DNA of 64,000 nt from positions 13,486,092 to 13,550,091 of the forward strand of contig CM059623.1 of the NCBI GenBank assembly GCA_030435675.1. Direction: 5' to 3'. The position numbers were made by a program, and so were the translations under genes. Of the stretch, positions 30,510-41,364 are shown one piece after another (the stretch's first letter is position 1; every line of letters begins with the position of its first letter). Origin of the DNA: Steinernema hermaphroditum. Taxonomy: Eukaryota > Nematoda > Chromadorea > Rhabditida > Steinernematidae. Below the pieces are notes generated by a model. It did no database searches, was not told where the DNA came from, and saw only the letters and a program-made list of their open reading frames with translations.

Positions 30510-30965
30510 TATTGGGTTTGGGTGATTAATTATGTCCCCAGACTGTGCGTTCCGATACCTTTCCTACATGTTCTTCGTTTTCTTGGATTCATTTTATGTC
30601 CATGGTCCGCGAAGCACCACCTGTTGATCCGAAACACCGAACCTTGAACGGCCTCTTCGTAAGACTATTTATTTGATAGGCGGTATGCTGTCTTAGCTAC
30701 GCTTAAAGCAGGATGTTGCTACCGCTGAGCCATCCGTGCTAACTGATTAACTGAGCGGCTACTTTTTTTTCTTTTCTATTCCTTAGGATACAAGTGAAAA
30801 TTGGAAGCTGCGCTTACCCATGACTTTTCCGACCCCTTTTTCCGCCAGCGCCTCTCATTGACACTTGCTTTTATCTTTATTTCCAAATGAAAATCTTTTA
30901 CTTTATTATCTGTAATGATACAGCTCAGGAAGAGAAGCCGAATATTGAGTTGTGGTCATAATCAG
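30510..30965. repeat. Degenerate repeat related to 3940-4186, with tRNA-like insert
   Basis: The ends resemble 3940-4040 (ttattttatgtccatggtccgcgaag-like) and 4147-4186 (gagttgtggtc). The additional middle part carries a minus-strand tRNA A-box-like word, gatggctcagcggtag (about 30698-30756), without a clear B box. Confidence 0.45.
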
Positions 30966-31741
30966 GCCGGATACGTGATATGCTGCTATGCTATATGCGA
31001 TATTATTGACAGGGACAAAAAGTGTCCATGAGATAGAACCTCTAGGCTACCGTTTCCGTCTAACATCTAGAAAACCTGTTTTTCTTATACAAAATAAGAT
31101 TGGAACTCACAGCCAAAAACAGGCTGTGCGAAGTTTTAGTTTTCGTATTCCATCATCGTCCGCATCTCGACAAGGAGGTGCTCGAAAATTCGCTGTCTCT
31201 CAAAATATCGACGAAAAGCGTACTCATAGAGGTGGGAGGCAAATTTTTCTGTAGATGTCCCCCGCAGGTGACGCATGTCTGATTTTATCGCACCCCAAGT
31301 GGCTTCTATCCCCTGTGTGTGGACTGTCCTATCCTTTGGATTTACAAAGCCCGAAGAAGAGCCCGAAGAGGATGACTATTGAACATTTCATGTTCTGTTT
31401 GTGATAAAATTGTGATAAAATACTTTTGGCCGCTATTCGCTAATAGAGCCGAAAAGTTTTGTTGGAATAGAGCATCCTCTAATCTACAGTTTGCGCCTAA
31501 TAACTAGAAAGACCTCTTTTTCCTATTCAAAATAAGGCAGGAACTGGGGACCGGTTTCGGTGTTTCACCAGGTACAATGGGGCACCGAATGTTTGATATT
31601 TTAGATTGATCTTAAAACTGCTGCTCATCTTCAACTGAGGCTCAGCTACGGCCTCCCACAGCTCTATCTGAGAGCTACTTGTACGGGACTACTGGAAACA
31701 TCAACAAATAAAAGGAGCCTAAGTTTGTAAGACGATCCTCT

Positions 31742-32122
31742 CGCCAAGGCGATCGTTCCCACGAGCCTTTGCGACGGCTCCATGCGGTTCCCATCAACAA
31801 CTTCCGCTCCCAGCGGCGAAACGATGTTTTAACAAAACATCAAACAGCATAAAAGCGGGACGCCGTTCTTCATCCACAGTTCTTCACATCTGTCGACCGA
31901 CTCCACTTCTGTCGACTCCAACTCTTCACCCGTCTACATCGTCGCCCCCTTCGACCGCAGAAGGCGCCGACACCTCTTCCGCTTCCATCGTCAAAGAAGA
32001 GTCATCTCCTTCCTACTGTTTATTGTAATTATTCCATTTAATAATAACATCTGTAAAATCTGGCACACCTACTACAAAGGTGAAAAGGCGAGCACACAAG
32101 GAAGAGAAGACCCTTTCTTTTA
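31742..32122. mobile_element. Unclassified 381-bp insertion with 8-bp direct repeats
   Basis: Flanked by gatcctct on both sides (31734-31741 and 32123-32130). The paralogous segment at 41871 has a single aatcctct. The interior has a TATA-like word gcataaaagcggg (31848) and, downstream, an A/T-rich region with aataataac (32041), so it could be a solo LTR or a promoter-bearing non-autonomous element. Its ends are not TG…CA. Confidence 0.6.
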
Positions 32123-32144
32123 GATCCTCTAGTCTAATCTAGTC

Positions 32145-32390
32145 TTGCCAAGAAGACCGTCACAACCGCCCGACTCCACCCGCGCCGCCAGAGAAGCCGA
32201 AGAAGCGTTGCAACTCCGACGTCTGCGCTGCCAGCTGAAGATGGGATCGTTCTTCTCGGATGCCATCTCCAGCCGAAGCCAGAGAAAAATCAGCGACTAC
32301 GGTGTGATTAGTGCCTTTTTGTGCATATATGACGTCTCGCAAGGTGTAAGCCTTCGATACGAGAAGATAAACTCGTAAACTCGTAAAGTT
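32145..32390 (+). mobile_element. 5'-truncated short RTE derivative
   Basis: Matches the 3' half of 5775-6296 (cccgcgccgccagagaa, gcatatatgacgtc, gtaagcc.tcgatacgagaa) and ends in (ctcgtaaa)n. A paralogous copy lies at 41910-42140. The 5' limit is uncertain. Confidence 0.6.
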
Positions 32391-32477
32391 TGTAATGACA
32401 CCAAAAAGGGGTAAGCTGGGAGTTTACGACCTGAAACCTCTCCTGTTCTGCAGTAGAGTGATCAGGCTTCTTACTAG

Positions 32478-33401
32478 GGGCCGTATCCCTAAAAGTGTGA
32501 GTGTGAAGCACATCACACCCGCTTCACAGTGTGAGCTAACACACTGTGAGATTTTCGTATCCATGAACGACTGTGTAAGCTCACACTCACACAATTGTAT
32601 CACATCGTTGCGCTTCGTCTGTTTCGTTCCGTTTTTTGCGTTATTTCTTCAAATTGTAAGTATGTTTTCGTAGTTTTCTGCAACAGTTAGAGCTGCGTAC
32701 GTGTTTTGTCGTTTCCACGATCTCGATTTTCAGTCGTTCATATGAATTGTTGGTGTTTTTCAAATTTCAAAAGGTACTACCATAATGACGGAAAAGGAGG
32801 GTCGCGTTCGATCAATTTCGTTCACGAAAGAGCAACGCACTCTGTTGGCCGAGTTATATCGGAAATATGAAAAAGCGCAAGCGCTACGCTTAAATGCGGG
32901 AAAAGGAAAACGGTCCCGCCCCGATTAGCCTGAGCAGCGCGCGGGCGATAACAGTATTATTGTGTTAATTGGCTAGAACTCCAAAAGAGGTCTATCAATG
33001 CCTGTGCGACATGCAAAGGGAAGCTCTTGACAAGGTGTCTGCAAAGGTTAAAAAAAGGTTCAATTCGGCAGCCTGAAAATGACATCGTATATGTCGATGG
33101 GATTACGTGAGAATTACTTGAGGAAACACGCAAGCAGAAACAAAAATGCATCGAGAACAACATGCAAACAAGAAAAATCTCAAAAAACGTGAAAATCGCA
33201 CATTTCTTCGTTAAAATATGTCTACGATTTCAAGTGTGAGGTGATATCTCACACCTCCCGCCGGTGTGAGAAGTGTGAGACAAGTGTGAGCAAAGTGTGA
33301 AGTGCTTCACACTTTTATGGATACCGTGTTACGCCTCACACTCACACTGTGAGGAGTGTGAGGCGAGTGTGAGGCACATCACACTTTTAGGGATACGGCC
33401 C
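32478..33401. mobile_element. PIF/Harbinger MITE, near-identical to 6408-7343
   Basis: It has the same ends and interior as 6408-7343, with a few substitutions. The left flank is TAG and the right flank CTG. The right flank is shared with the left end of the autonomous element that starts at 33405, so the two elements stand back to back on one target. Confidence 0.9.
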
Positions 33402-33708
33402 CTGGGGCCGTATTCACGAAAGTGTGAATGTGAGTGTGAAGCACATCACACCCGCTTCACAGTGTGAGCTAACACACTGTGAGATTTTCGTATCCACGAA
33501 CGACTGTGTAAGCTCACACTCACACAATTGTATCACATCGTTGCGCTTCGTCAGTTTCGATCCGTTTTTTGCGTCATTTCTTCAAATTGTAAGTGTGTTT
33601 TCGTTGTTTTCGGCAATAGTTAGAGCTGCTCACGTGTTTCGCCCTTGTTCACGATCACGACTTTCAACAATTATGTTGCTTTTTTTGATTTCAGAAGGTA
33701 TTACCATA

Positions 33709-34532
33709 ATGATGGATAAAGGTGGTCGTGTTCGATCCCTTCCGTTCACGAAAGAGGAAAGCGCTCTGCTGGCCGAGCTCTATGCATCGAATATGGAGGA
33801 ATACGAAGGAAGGTTCAATAGTGCCAATAGTTCAATAGTGATCGTGTCAATAGTTCAATAGTGATCGTCAAGATCGAAGAGAACCAAAAGTGATTTCCAC
33901 GAGGAGTGGGCGAAAAGTCTATCAGAAAACTGTGCTGTCGCGACCAGAAGTCCGAAACAAATCCATCAACGTTTACGTGATATGGCGAGAGCGGCCCGTG
34001 ATAGGGCTTCTGCACAGGTATAATCTCTAGCTAACTTACTGATCATGATGAATGTTTCTAGAAGCGAGCAATTACAAAAACGGGAGGCGGTTCACCAAAG
34101 TCGGATAGACCCACGAGAAGCGAGGCGGAAATCACTATGGATACAGCATATGAACAGTCGCTGGTTGTCCACGGTATCGAGGGAGGCGTTGAAACGGGCG
34201 AAGAGAACGATGAAGGGTTTGAAAGCGATGAAGGAAACGAAGAGCGGACACCCGATCGCATCACTTCTTCACTTTCTAAAGCCAGGCATGCTCTGAAAGA
34301 GCACAAAGCGGCAGATGCTGACAAGAACGATGTCACGACCCTCCGTATTCAGCTGCTGAAACATGAAATCCATCGTTCCGAGCTACATTGTGAACTGCTA
34401 CGCGAGAAGCTCCATCTAGCCCAGGAGAAGCGACAACTTCTACGTCAGGAACAGCAGCATCGCGACGAAATCCATGCTGCGCAACTCGCTTCCATGGGGT
34501 TCTCTGATGTTTCGGACATTGTAGTTGACTAA
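33709..34532 (+). CDS. Harbinger Myb/SANT-like accessory protein (damaged)
   Basis: The start is MMDKGGRVRSLPFTKEESALLAELY, after a TTTCAG acceptor at 33694. The Myb-like remainder (HEEWAKSLSENCA … SPKQIHQRLRDMARAA) is in another frame from 33884. Between them lies a 23-bp tandem duplication (caatagttcaatagtgatcg units, about 33826-33872) that disrupts the frame. A 44-bp intron (34018-34061) is followed by a well-preserved C-terminal exon rich in heptad-like Leu/Glu (LKHEIHRSELHCELLREKL), probably a coiled coil. In this superfamily the Myb-like partner binds DNA and helps the transposase reach the nucleus. Confidence 0.65.
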
Positions 34533-34557
34533 GAAGGTAACATCATTTTATCGATTT

Positions 34558-35692
34558 TTACATAAAAAAGCGTTGAATAATTGCTCTACGAGTTGCTATC
34601 CCGGTTACAGTATCACCGACTTCAGGGGGATCACTGATTTCGTTATCAGTGTCGCCGATGTCGTCATCAAACGGCGGTTCATTGTGCCGTACAGCATGAT
34701 TACGTAAACAAATACAGGCTACGATAATTTTCGAACACTTCTGCGGAGAGTAGCGAAGCTCTGCATGAAGAGAATGGAACTGCCGTTTCAACACACCAAA
34801 GTATTGCTCAACGACAGCACGTCCGCGACAGACAGCATCAGTATAGCGCCTCTCGCTATCATTAGAGGGATTTAAGATAGGTTTCAATAAGAACCTCTCT
34901 GCTCGGTAGGCGGAATCGCCTAGTAGAATTCCATCTTTCCGTCGGTGGGTCAAGTCGCTGTAAACGACGCTTTCTCTGAATATACGGCTGTCGTGGGAGC
35001 GGCCGGGGAACTTCGCATTCGCTGCAATGGCAGTGAGCTGCGGAGTAGCAATTACCATACAATTAATAGAATGGTACTGTTTGCTTAAAAGAGCAAAGAA
35101 ATGAATGGAATATGCATACAAAGAATACCGGTTCACGAATTCGAATTCTCTGTCAGATGGCGCTTGGATTCTGCAATGAGTGCCATCAACGGCACCAACG
35201 ATCCCGGGAACACCAGTTAGATCGAAGAATCTAAATAATCCGAGATTAGATCCTCTCCTGTCCTTAATTTACCTACTTGTTTGATACTTCTCTTGCTACA
35301 GATCCTGTAGGCCACACAATGAAGCTGTTAACTCTGCGCAGGACAGCTCTGAGAACGCGGTCAACGCAGCGCGATACCGTAGGCTGGGCTACATGAAGGC
35401 CAAAAGCTGCATGGGACTGGAAAGTGTTCCCACCAAATACAGCAAGAGCTATACCCAACTGCTGTGCCGGAAGAAGAGCACAACTTCTTCTTGTGTTGTG
35501 CATCAGATCGTCCTGTAATTCAGCCAGATGCGCCACAAACACGTGTCTTCGAAACCGAAACATGCTTCGAAAGACTGTTTCATTGGACACGTCCAACGGA
35601 TTCGTATGGTCGCGAAATAATCGACGGCTAATTACATGCGTCGAGGGTTCATCAACGAGGTCTTCGATTATTTGCAAATTAAGGTCGTCCAT
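34558..35692 (-). CDS. PIF/Harbinger DDE transposase (one frame break)
   Basis: It starts MDDLNLQIIEDLVDEP just after an acceptor-like GATTTTCAG. The N-terminal part (to 35273) has the usual helix-turn-helix (HVAQPTVSRCVDRVL). After a short break at about 35250-35275 the frame continues with GVPGIVGAVDGTHCRI (first Asp), FPGRSHDSRIF, GILLGDSAYRAERFLL (second Asp) and AVVEQYFGVLKRQFH (Glu). Joining the two parts needs an intron of only 19 bp, too short, or a frameshift. The gene is thus probably just inactivated, or the sequence has an indel error. Confidence 0.8.
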
Positions 35693-36042
35693 ATCCTGAA
35701 AATCACATCGTACACATAACGATGGGATTAAGGGACGAAACCCGAAGCCACACAAACAAGAACCAGAAATTCATGAAGAACAACATGCAAACAAGAAAAA
35801 TCTCAAAAAACGTGAAAATCGCACATTTCTTCGTTAAAATATGTCTACGATTTCAAGTGTGAGGTGATATCTCACACCTCCCGCCGGTGTGAGAAGTGTG
35901 AGACAAGTGTGAGCAAAGTGTGAAGTGCTTCACACTTTTATGGATACCGTGTTACGCCTCACACTCACACTGTGAGGAGTGTGAGGCGAGTGTGAGGCAC
36001 ATCACACTTTTAGGGATACGGCCCCAGGACGAGTTCTGAAAC

Positions 36043-39000
36043 GAATTTACGAATTTATTGCGATATCTAACATATTACATGTTGTCGCACCCCATATTTA
36101 TCCAACGTCCTCTGGCTTCTTGACGCGCACGGTGCCTCCATCTTTTGCTGCCCAATGTCTTCGTTAAGTCATCGCTCCATCGGGTTCGAGGTCTTCCGAG
36201 AGGTCTCTTCACAGGCGGGCGCCATTCTTCGAGTCGGTTGTACCAATTTTCCGGGCTTCCGTTCGCTATCTTCCAGGCGAAGTTCCACTTCCTTCTTCTT
36301 GCCGCTTTGTCGATGTCCTTCACCTTCGTGACGCCTCGGAGCCACTCATTGGTCCTCTTGTCTATTAGACGGACTCCGGCCATTCGGCGTTCCATCCTTC
36401 GCTGAGCGGTCGCAAGCCTCTTCCGCGCTGATTTCGTGAGCGACCAAGTTTCGGAACCGTAGAGCATGACGGGAAGGACGCACTGATCGAAGAGTTTTCG
36501 TTTCCATCGCGTCAGGACGCTTCTGGAAGTCAGAAAGTCCTTGTACTTCCTGAAAACGTTCCATCCGCTTTGAATTCTTCTGTTCATCTCCTTGGAGTGG
36601 TCTCTTCTCAGCCTGACTTCCTGTCCCAGGTAGACAAAAGTTTCGACTTGCTCGATTTCTTCTCCGTTCACGAGAATCGACGCTTCTTCTGTTGCCAGGA
36701 TCTTCGTCTTCTCCCTGTTCATCGTGAGGCCGCTTCTCCGGGACACTTCGTCGAGTTCTGTCACCATCTGTTGCAGCTCTTCTTCCGTGTTGGCGATCAG
36801 CGCGATGTCGTCTGCGAAGCGTAGATTCGAGAGCTTCCGGCCGTTGATGTTGATCCCGAAGTCTTCCCAGTCGAGCTCTCTGAAGATTTCTTCGAGCGTC
36901 GCCGTGAAGAGTTTTGGGCTGATCGTATCGCCCTGGCGGACTCCTCGCTGGATCTTGATCGGCACACGTTCTTCACCAATTTGGACGTAGGACGCGGCTT
37001 GATCATAGATCTTCCGCAGCAGGTTGATGATCGCAGCCGGAACTCCTTGGCGTTTGATCGCGTTCCACACAGCGTTGATTTCCACGGAGTCGAACGCCTT
37101 CTCAAAGTCGACGAAAGCGACGAAGAGCGGTAGCCGGTATTCACGCGTCTTTTTCACCAGAAGATTCACGGCTTGGAGGTGGTCCACGGTTGAATAGCTA
37201 CTTCGGAATCCGGCTTGCTCCTCTGGCTGCTCAGCATCCAAAATCCGCTCAATCCGAGTGACAATCACCTTGGTCAGGATTTTATACACGGCGGAGAGCA
37301 AGGAGATTGGTCTGTAGTTCTTCAGCTGCATAGGATCTCCCTTCTTGAACAGTAGGATGGTCGACGCGTCTGCCATCTTCTCGGGAACCTCACAGTTTCT
37401 AAGGCACCAGTTCAGGATTCCGGTCAGAGGGACGAGAATACTGTCTTTCGCAAGTTTCAGCATTTCAACCGTAACCTTGTCCCTCCCTGGGCTTCTTCCA
37501 GTCTTCATTCTTTTCATCGCTTCTTCGACTTCTCCCGGTAAGATTTCTGGACACTCTTCTGGCTCTTCGGAGGCTTCGTATTCGACGTTCACACTGGAGG
37601 CGTATAGTTCTTCGTAGAAGTTCTTGACGACCTCGTGAATCTGTGTCTTCGTCGAGCAGAGGTTTCCATCCTTGTCGCGCCGCTGAACTATCCTTCTTCT
37701 GCCGGTAGCGACTTCGCTTCGAACCTTCCTGAGTCCCTTGCAGTTCGTCACGGCTTCTTCCACCAGGCGACGGTGATGTTCGTGGATGTCGTTGCGCACC
37801 TCACGGCGGATCAGCTTGTTGAGCTCCGTGAGGGCGATCCGGTCGTCGGTGGTGACTTGTCGCCGTCGAAGCACGTGCCTCTGTCGCAGGAGATCGGTTG
37901 TTCTTGCGCTGAGTCGGTTCTTCTTTTCTTCATCTTCTTCGGCAAACCCAGCGGCTTCATGGACATACTCGGTGAGCTGGGCATATCCTTCCTGCGACTC
38001 TGTGTTGATTCTCGGCGGATTTAGGGCGACTACCATCTTGAAGAGTTCCCGATTCAGCCTTTTCTTCTTCATCGGTGGCTGATCTTCTCTCCAGAGCCTC
38101 GGAGTTGGAGGTTGGATGGTCGCTCGAAGAATCCGGTGGTCCGAACCTGCGTTGTAGGAGCCGAGGACGTTTCAACCGCGGAACTGGATGCTTCTCGGAG
38201 CCAGAATGTAGTCGATACAGTTCTTCGATCTTCCGTTCGGCGAGATCCATGTCCACTTGCGTCCAGGCCGGCTCTTGAAGTAGGAGTTGACCGACCGGAG
38301 CCGAAAATCTTCGCAGAGATCGACCAGAAGTTGTCCGCGTCGATTTCGTTCACCGTATCCGTAGTTGCCGAGTGCTTCTTCGTCTTCATCGGTTCTTCGG
38401 CCCATCTTCGCGTTCATGTCTCCGAGCAGAACAGGGATTATCCGTCGATTGGATTCTCCCGATCCACCAACGTTGGCACCCCTGTTGACTCCTATCGGCA
38501 TACCAACGTGGCGCAGTTCTGCCCGGATTTCCTCCAGGAAGGCTTCGTAGTCATCTTCTTCTTCGACGTCATCTTCTTCGTCATCACTTCCTCTGGATCC
38601 CGTCGCGGGCGCATACAGAGAGTAGAGGCGCAGGATTTGGTCTTCAAACTGGAGATCCAGATGAGAAATCCTCGAGGAGATTTGGCGGAACTGTCGGACG
38701 TGGCGCTTCAGTTGTTTCTTCAAGAAGAATCCGGTGCCCGAAGCGCTTGCGTTCTCTTCTGGTCCTGCGTGGAAGAAGCAGAAATCCGAGTCTTCCAGGT
38801 CCATAGCGCCGAAGTTCTTCCATCTAAGCTCGGTGAGGGCGATGACGTCCAAGTTGGTCTTCTCGATTTCCTTCTGCAGCTCGACGAGTTGATCCCAGCC
38901 GACGGATGTTGAGTGTTCCAAGCACAACGCGAGGAAACGGGTGGGGGTAGAACATTACTAGACTCTGCGGTTCCAATGCTTCTGAGTCTAGCCCCGCTGT

Positions 39001-39058
39001 CTAGATGAGAGCGACGGAGGGACCCGACCGCTCACCACCACGACAGACAGGGGAATGG
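36043..39058 (-). mobile_element. Near-complete RTE-type LINE with 10-bp target duplication
   Basis: Flanked by gttctgaaac on both sides (36033-36042 and 39059-39068). The same locus without insertion is at 42236-42245. The 5' end (minus strand) begins near cattcccctgtctgtcgtgg. The 3' end is a short tail ataaattcgtaaattc. The length is 3,016 bp, typical of RTE elements, with one endonuclease-RT frame. Confidence 0.92.
36075..38927 (-). pseudogene. RTE endonuclease-reverse transcriptase, one internal TGA
   Basis: A single reading frame holds an AP-type endonuclease (LDVIALTELRW, IPVLLGDMNAKMG, KNCIDYILAP, SDHRILRA) and a reverse transcriptase (NYRPISLLSAVYKI, VAFVDFEKAFDSV, QRGVRQGDTISP, catalytic LRFADDIALIA, VYLGQEV). 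The C-terminal region has MLYGSETWSL. One in-frame TGA at 38172-38174 separates FRG from NVLGSYNAGSDHR. The extreme N terminus (LGTLNIRRL) is in another frame from about 38930, so there is a second lesion there. Apart from these two sites it is intact over about 930 codons. It nicks target DNA and copies its own RNA into it. Confidence 0.9.
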
Positions 39059-39324
39059 GTTCTGAAACAGTGTAGTTAAATGATGAATACCAGTGAAATA
39101 CGTGTCTTTATTCAAAGAAACTTGCTCTGAAAAAAACCCGACATTTTCACCTTTTCAACCCAATATGCTTATTATTGAAATTGGTTGGTTCCCTTTTCGG
39201 TCGGTCGTGCGGCTAACGCATTGAACATCCTTGCGCGTGGCGTCGGTTTTTCAAAAGAATCGGCGTTTTGTGCGATGCAATTGTTTCATTTAAGTCACAC
39301 CAGGGACAGCAACACCATCCAGCC

Positions 39325-40263
39325 ATGGATACCGTCCCCTACAACTTCGTGGAGTCTGTCATCGAGCTACTCGGGATGAAAGCTCTGACAGCTCTTTATC
39401 GATCAACACGCAACGTCAAAAGTAGGACGTGGAAGTGCGTCGCCAAGTTACACCGTGCTAACCGTCAGTACTACAAGGTATATATCGACGAAAGAAACGG
39501 CCGAGTGGCAGTTTTTTTCCTTTTTCTTGCCGATTTTGCATATACAAAATTCGAAGAAGTACAACGAGTGGAAAGGCGTTTCCTTCGATTCGAAACCATC
39601 ATTCTCCAATCAGTTTCATACCATCAGGCGCTTTACGTGGAAAATGATGATTTTAGGAAAATACTGTCGCCAGAATGCATCGGTACCGACGCCCGATTGA
39701 ACCTGTGTGAAAATTATGAAGGGGCGCAGAACGCGATTATGGAAGTTCTCTTCAAGAAAGCCCACTTTAAGGTCTGCCGAATAAACTACAGCGGCGCTCT
39801 TTCGGAAGAGTTCTTGAAAGAGCAGATCGAAAACAGTCCCTACCTCGGCCTAGTCGCCTTGCTCGGAAATTGGCCTGCCACCATACTACCCTTCATAAAG
39901 AAGTTCCTTCTACAAACGGGTATTAAGAGAAGAGTCACATTTATCCGCTTCTTCTTGGAAGATGAATTCGTTCAGGAAGTTCTGAATTTTTGGAAAGAGA
40001 ACGAGAACCACGAATTCGACTTAATTTATCAATCGACGTCCAACAATGACTGGACATCGTTATTTCAGGGTATGCAGCTGAAGGCGGGGGCCAAAAGCCG
40101 CAGAAGAACTGCTTTTGATGTTAAGAACTACTACATTGAAGAGGAAACCCGAAAGTCGGTTATCATGTTTTATGCAAAAGGAGAGAAGAGATGGTTCTAC
40201 ACTCACAACTTCTGTGGATCTAAGGGATGCGAAGATTGCAAACGCCATTGGCCAACACATTAG
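39325..40263 (+). CDS. MDTVPY-family protein (F-box-like), copy 3
   Basis: An intact single exon of 312 residues starting MDTVPYNFVESVIELLGMK and ending CGSKGCEDCKRHWPTH. It is similar in length and layout to copy 1, but with many substitutions (eg. SPECIGTDARLNLCENYEG). Regions kept between copies include FCGSKGC near the C terminus and LEDEFVQEVLNFWKENEN. The same 5' flank (gcgtcggtttttcaaaagaa) occurs at 46045. If the F-box-like reading holds, the variable middle part would be the substrate-binding region. Confidence 0.65.
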   Translation: MDTVPYNFVESVIELLGMKALTALYRSTRNVKSRTWKCVAKLHRANRQYYKVYIDERNGRVAVFFLFLADFAYTKFEEVQRVERRFLRFETIILQSVSYHQALYVENDDFRKILSPECIGTDARLNLCENYEGAQNAIMEVLFKKAHFKVCRINYSGALSEEFLKEQIENSPYLGLVALLGNWPATILPFIKKFLLQTGIKRRVTFIRFFLEDEFVQEVLNFWKENENHEFDLIYQSTSNNDWTSLFQGMQLKAGAKSRRRTAFDVKNYYIEEETRKSVIMFYAKGEKRWFYTHNFCGSKGCEDCKRHWPTH

Positions 40264-40599
40264 TATCGTCATTCTCTGTTTGTCTACTGGTAATATTTCC
40301 CATGAATAGCCTTGGTGGAAATTGATTGTCCTCGTTCATGAGCATTTTATATCGGTCAGCTTGGTTCTTCCACCATCTTCTCTGGGTCGGCCGCTTACGT
40401 CGAGCTCGTACACTGGTTAACGTTGTATAAGGCTTCCGTAGTGATGATGTTCCGTAGAACATGCGGAAAGTGATGCGATCACCGCGTTCTACACTGATGT
40501 TCTACACGTTCTACCCTACACCGGCGAATATGGACTGACAACGTGCCTCTTGTGCATATATGACGTCCCGCAAAGCGTAAGCCTTTGATACGAAAAATA

Positions 40600-40770
40600 A
40601 ACTCTGACAGCTCTTTATCGGTCAACACGCAACGTCAAAAGTAGGACGTGGAAGTGCGTCGCCAAGTTACACCGTGCTAACCGTCAGTACTACGATGTAT
40701 ATATCGACGAAAGAAACGGCCGAGTGGCACTCTTTTTCTTTTTTTTCCGATCTTGCATATAAGGATTTTG
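40600..40770 (+). pseudogene. Internal fragment of an MDTVPY-family gene
   Basis: Codons about 32-85 of the family (ctctgacagctctttatcgg through cgagtggcactcttt) follow directly on the tail of a truncated RTE derivative (…gatacgaaaaataaa, about 40540-40600). There is no start or end. The break falls at the same codon as the end of the fragment at 45990-46190. Confidence 0.8.
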
Positions 40771-41364
40771 AAGAAGTATTTGGTTGGTACATTGAAAATG
40801 TCGCTTTTTCTCAGAGCATTTTTCTATGTATGAAGATGTGTATTTCACTGGAGGTAAGCAACATTTAACTACATTGCCTCAGAACTCTCCATGGAGGGAA
40901 GCCTGGCCATTCCACTGCAGAGCAGGAGAGGTTCCAGGTCAAACTCCCATTCTACCCCTTTTTGGAGTCATCGCAAACTTTGGCTCAATTTATTCGTTGA
41001 TGTCTCGAAGAGTCCCGTACAAGTAGCTGTCAGATAGATCTGTGGGAGGCCTAGATGCTCAAAAAGTAAATGAGTCTCAGACGAAGATGAGCAGCAGTTT
41101 TCAGGACAATAAAAAGTATCAAACACTGGGCACTCCCCTCTGACCCGGTGAAACACGGTCCTTAGTTCCTGTCTTATTTTGAATAAACAACAGAGATTTT
41201 TCCGGATGTTAGGCGCAAACTGTAGCTGAGAGATTGCTCTATCCCAGAAATACTTTTCCTTTCATCGACGTATTTCTATAATATCGCATATAAGACAGAG
41301 TAGTATCACCTTTTCAACTGTCGTCATCGCTATCGCTCTCGTCAAGACCGAAAGAATTTTGGGT
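40771..41364. other. No recognisable gene
   Basis: Short frames only. The part 40990-41230 shares words with 31560-31690 in inverse sense (ctcagacgaagatgagcag against ctgctcatcttcaactgagg), so it holds an inverted fragment of that repeat. Confidence 0.4.

Larger units (their letters stand above)
31130..32477. repeat. Duplicated segment, paralogous to 41365-42224
   Basis: Very similar to 41365-42224 (shared words cgtattccatcatcgtccgc, ggaactggggaccggtttcg and cagtagagtgatcaggcttc). This copy has an extra 85 bp at about 31230-31315 and a 381-bp insertion. The other copy lacks both, but has an extra tcttgggcatg near 41777. No protein is recognisable. Confidence 0.8.
33405..36024. mobile_element. 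Two-gene PIF/Harbinger element
   Basis: The ends gggccgtatt…/…atacggccc carry dense gtgtgag repeats, identical on the right to the MITEs. The right flank is CAG. It contains a Myb-like gene on the plus strand and a DDE transposase on the minus strand, the standard Harbinger pair, pointing at each other. It is the likely source of the MITEs at 6408 and 32478. Confidence 0.9.

Noticed and set aside
38172..38174. TGA in the LINE as a possible selenocysteine or readthrough codon
   Set aside because: A second lesion lies at the 5' end of the same frame and no structured element follows. Simple decay is the better explanation.
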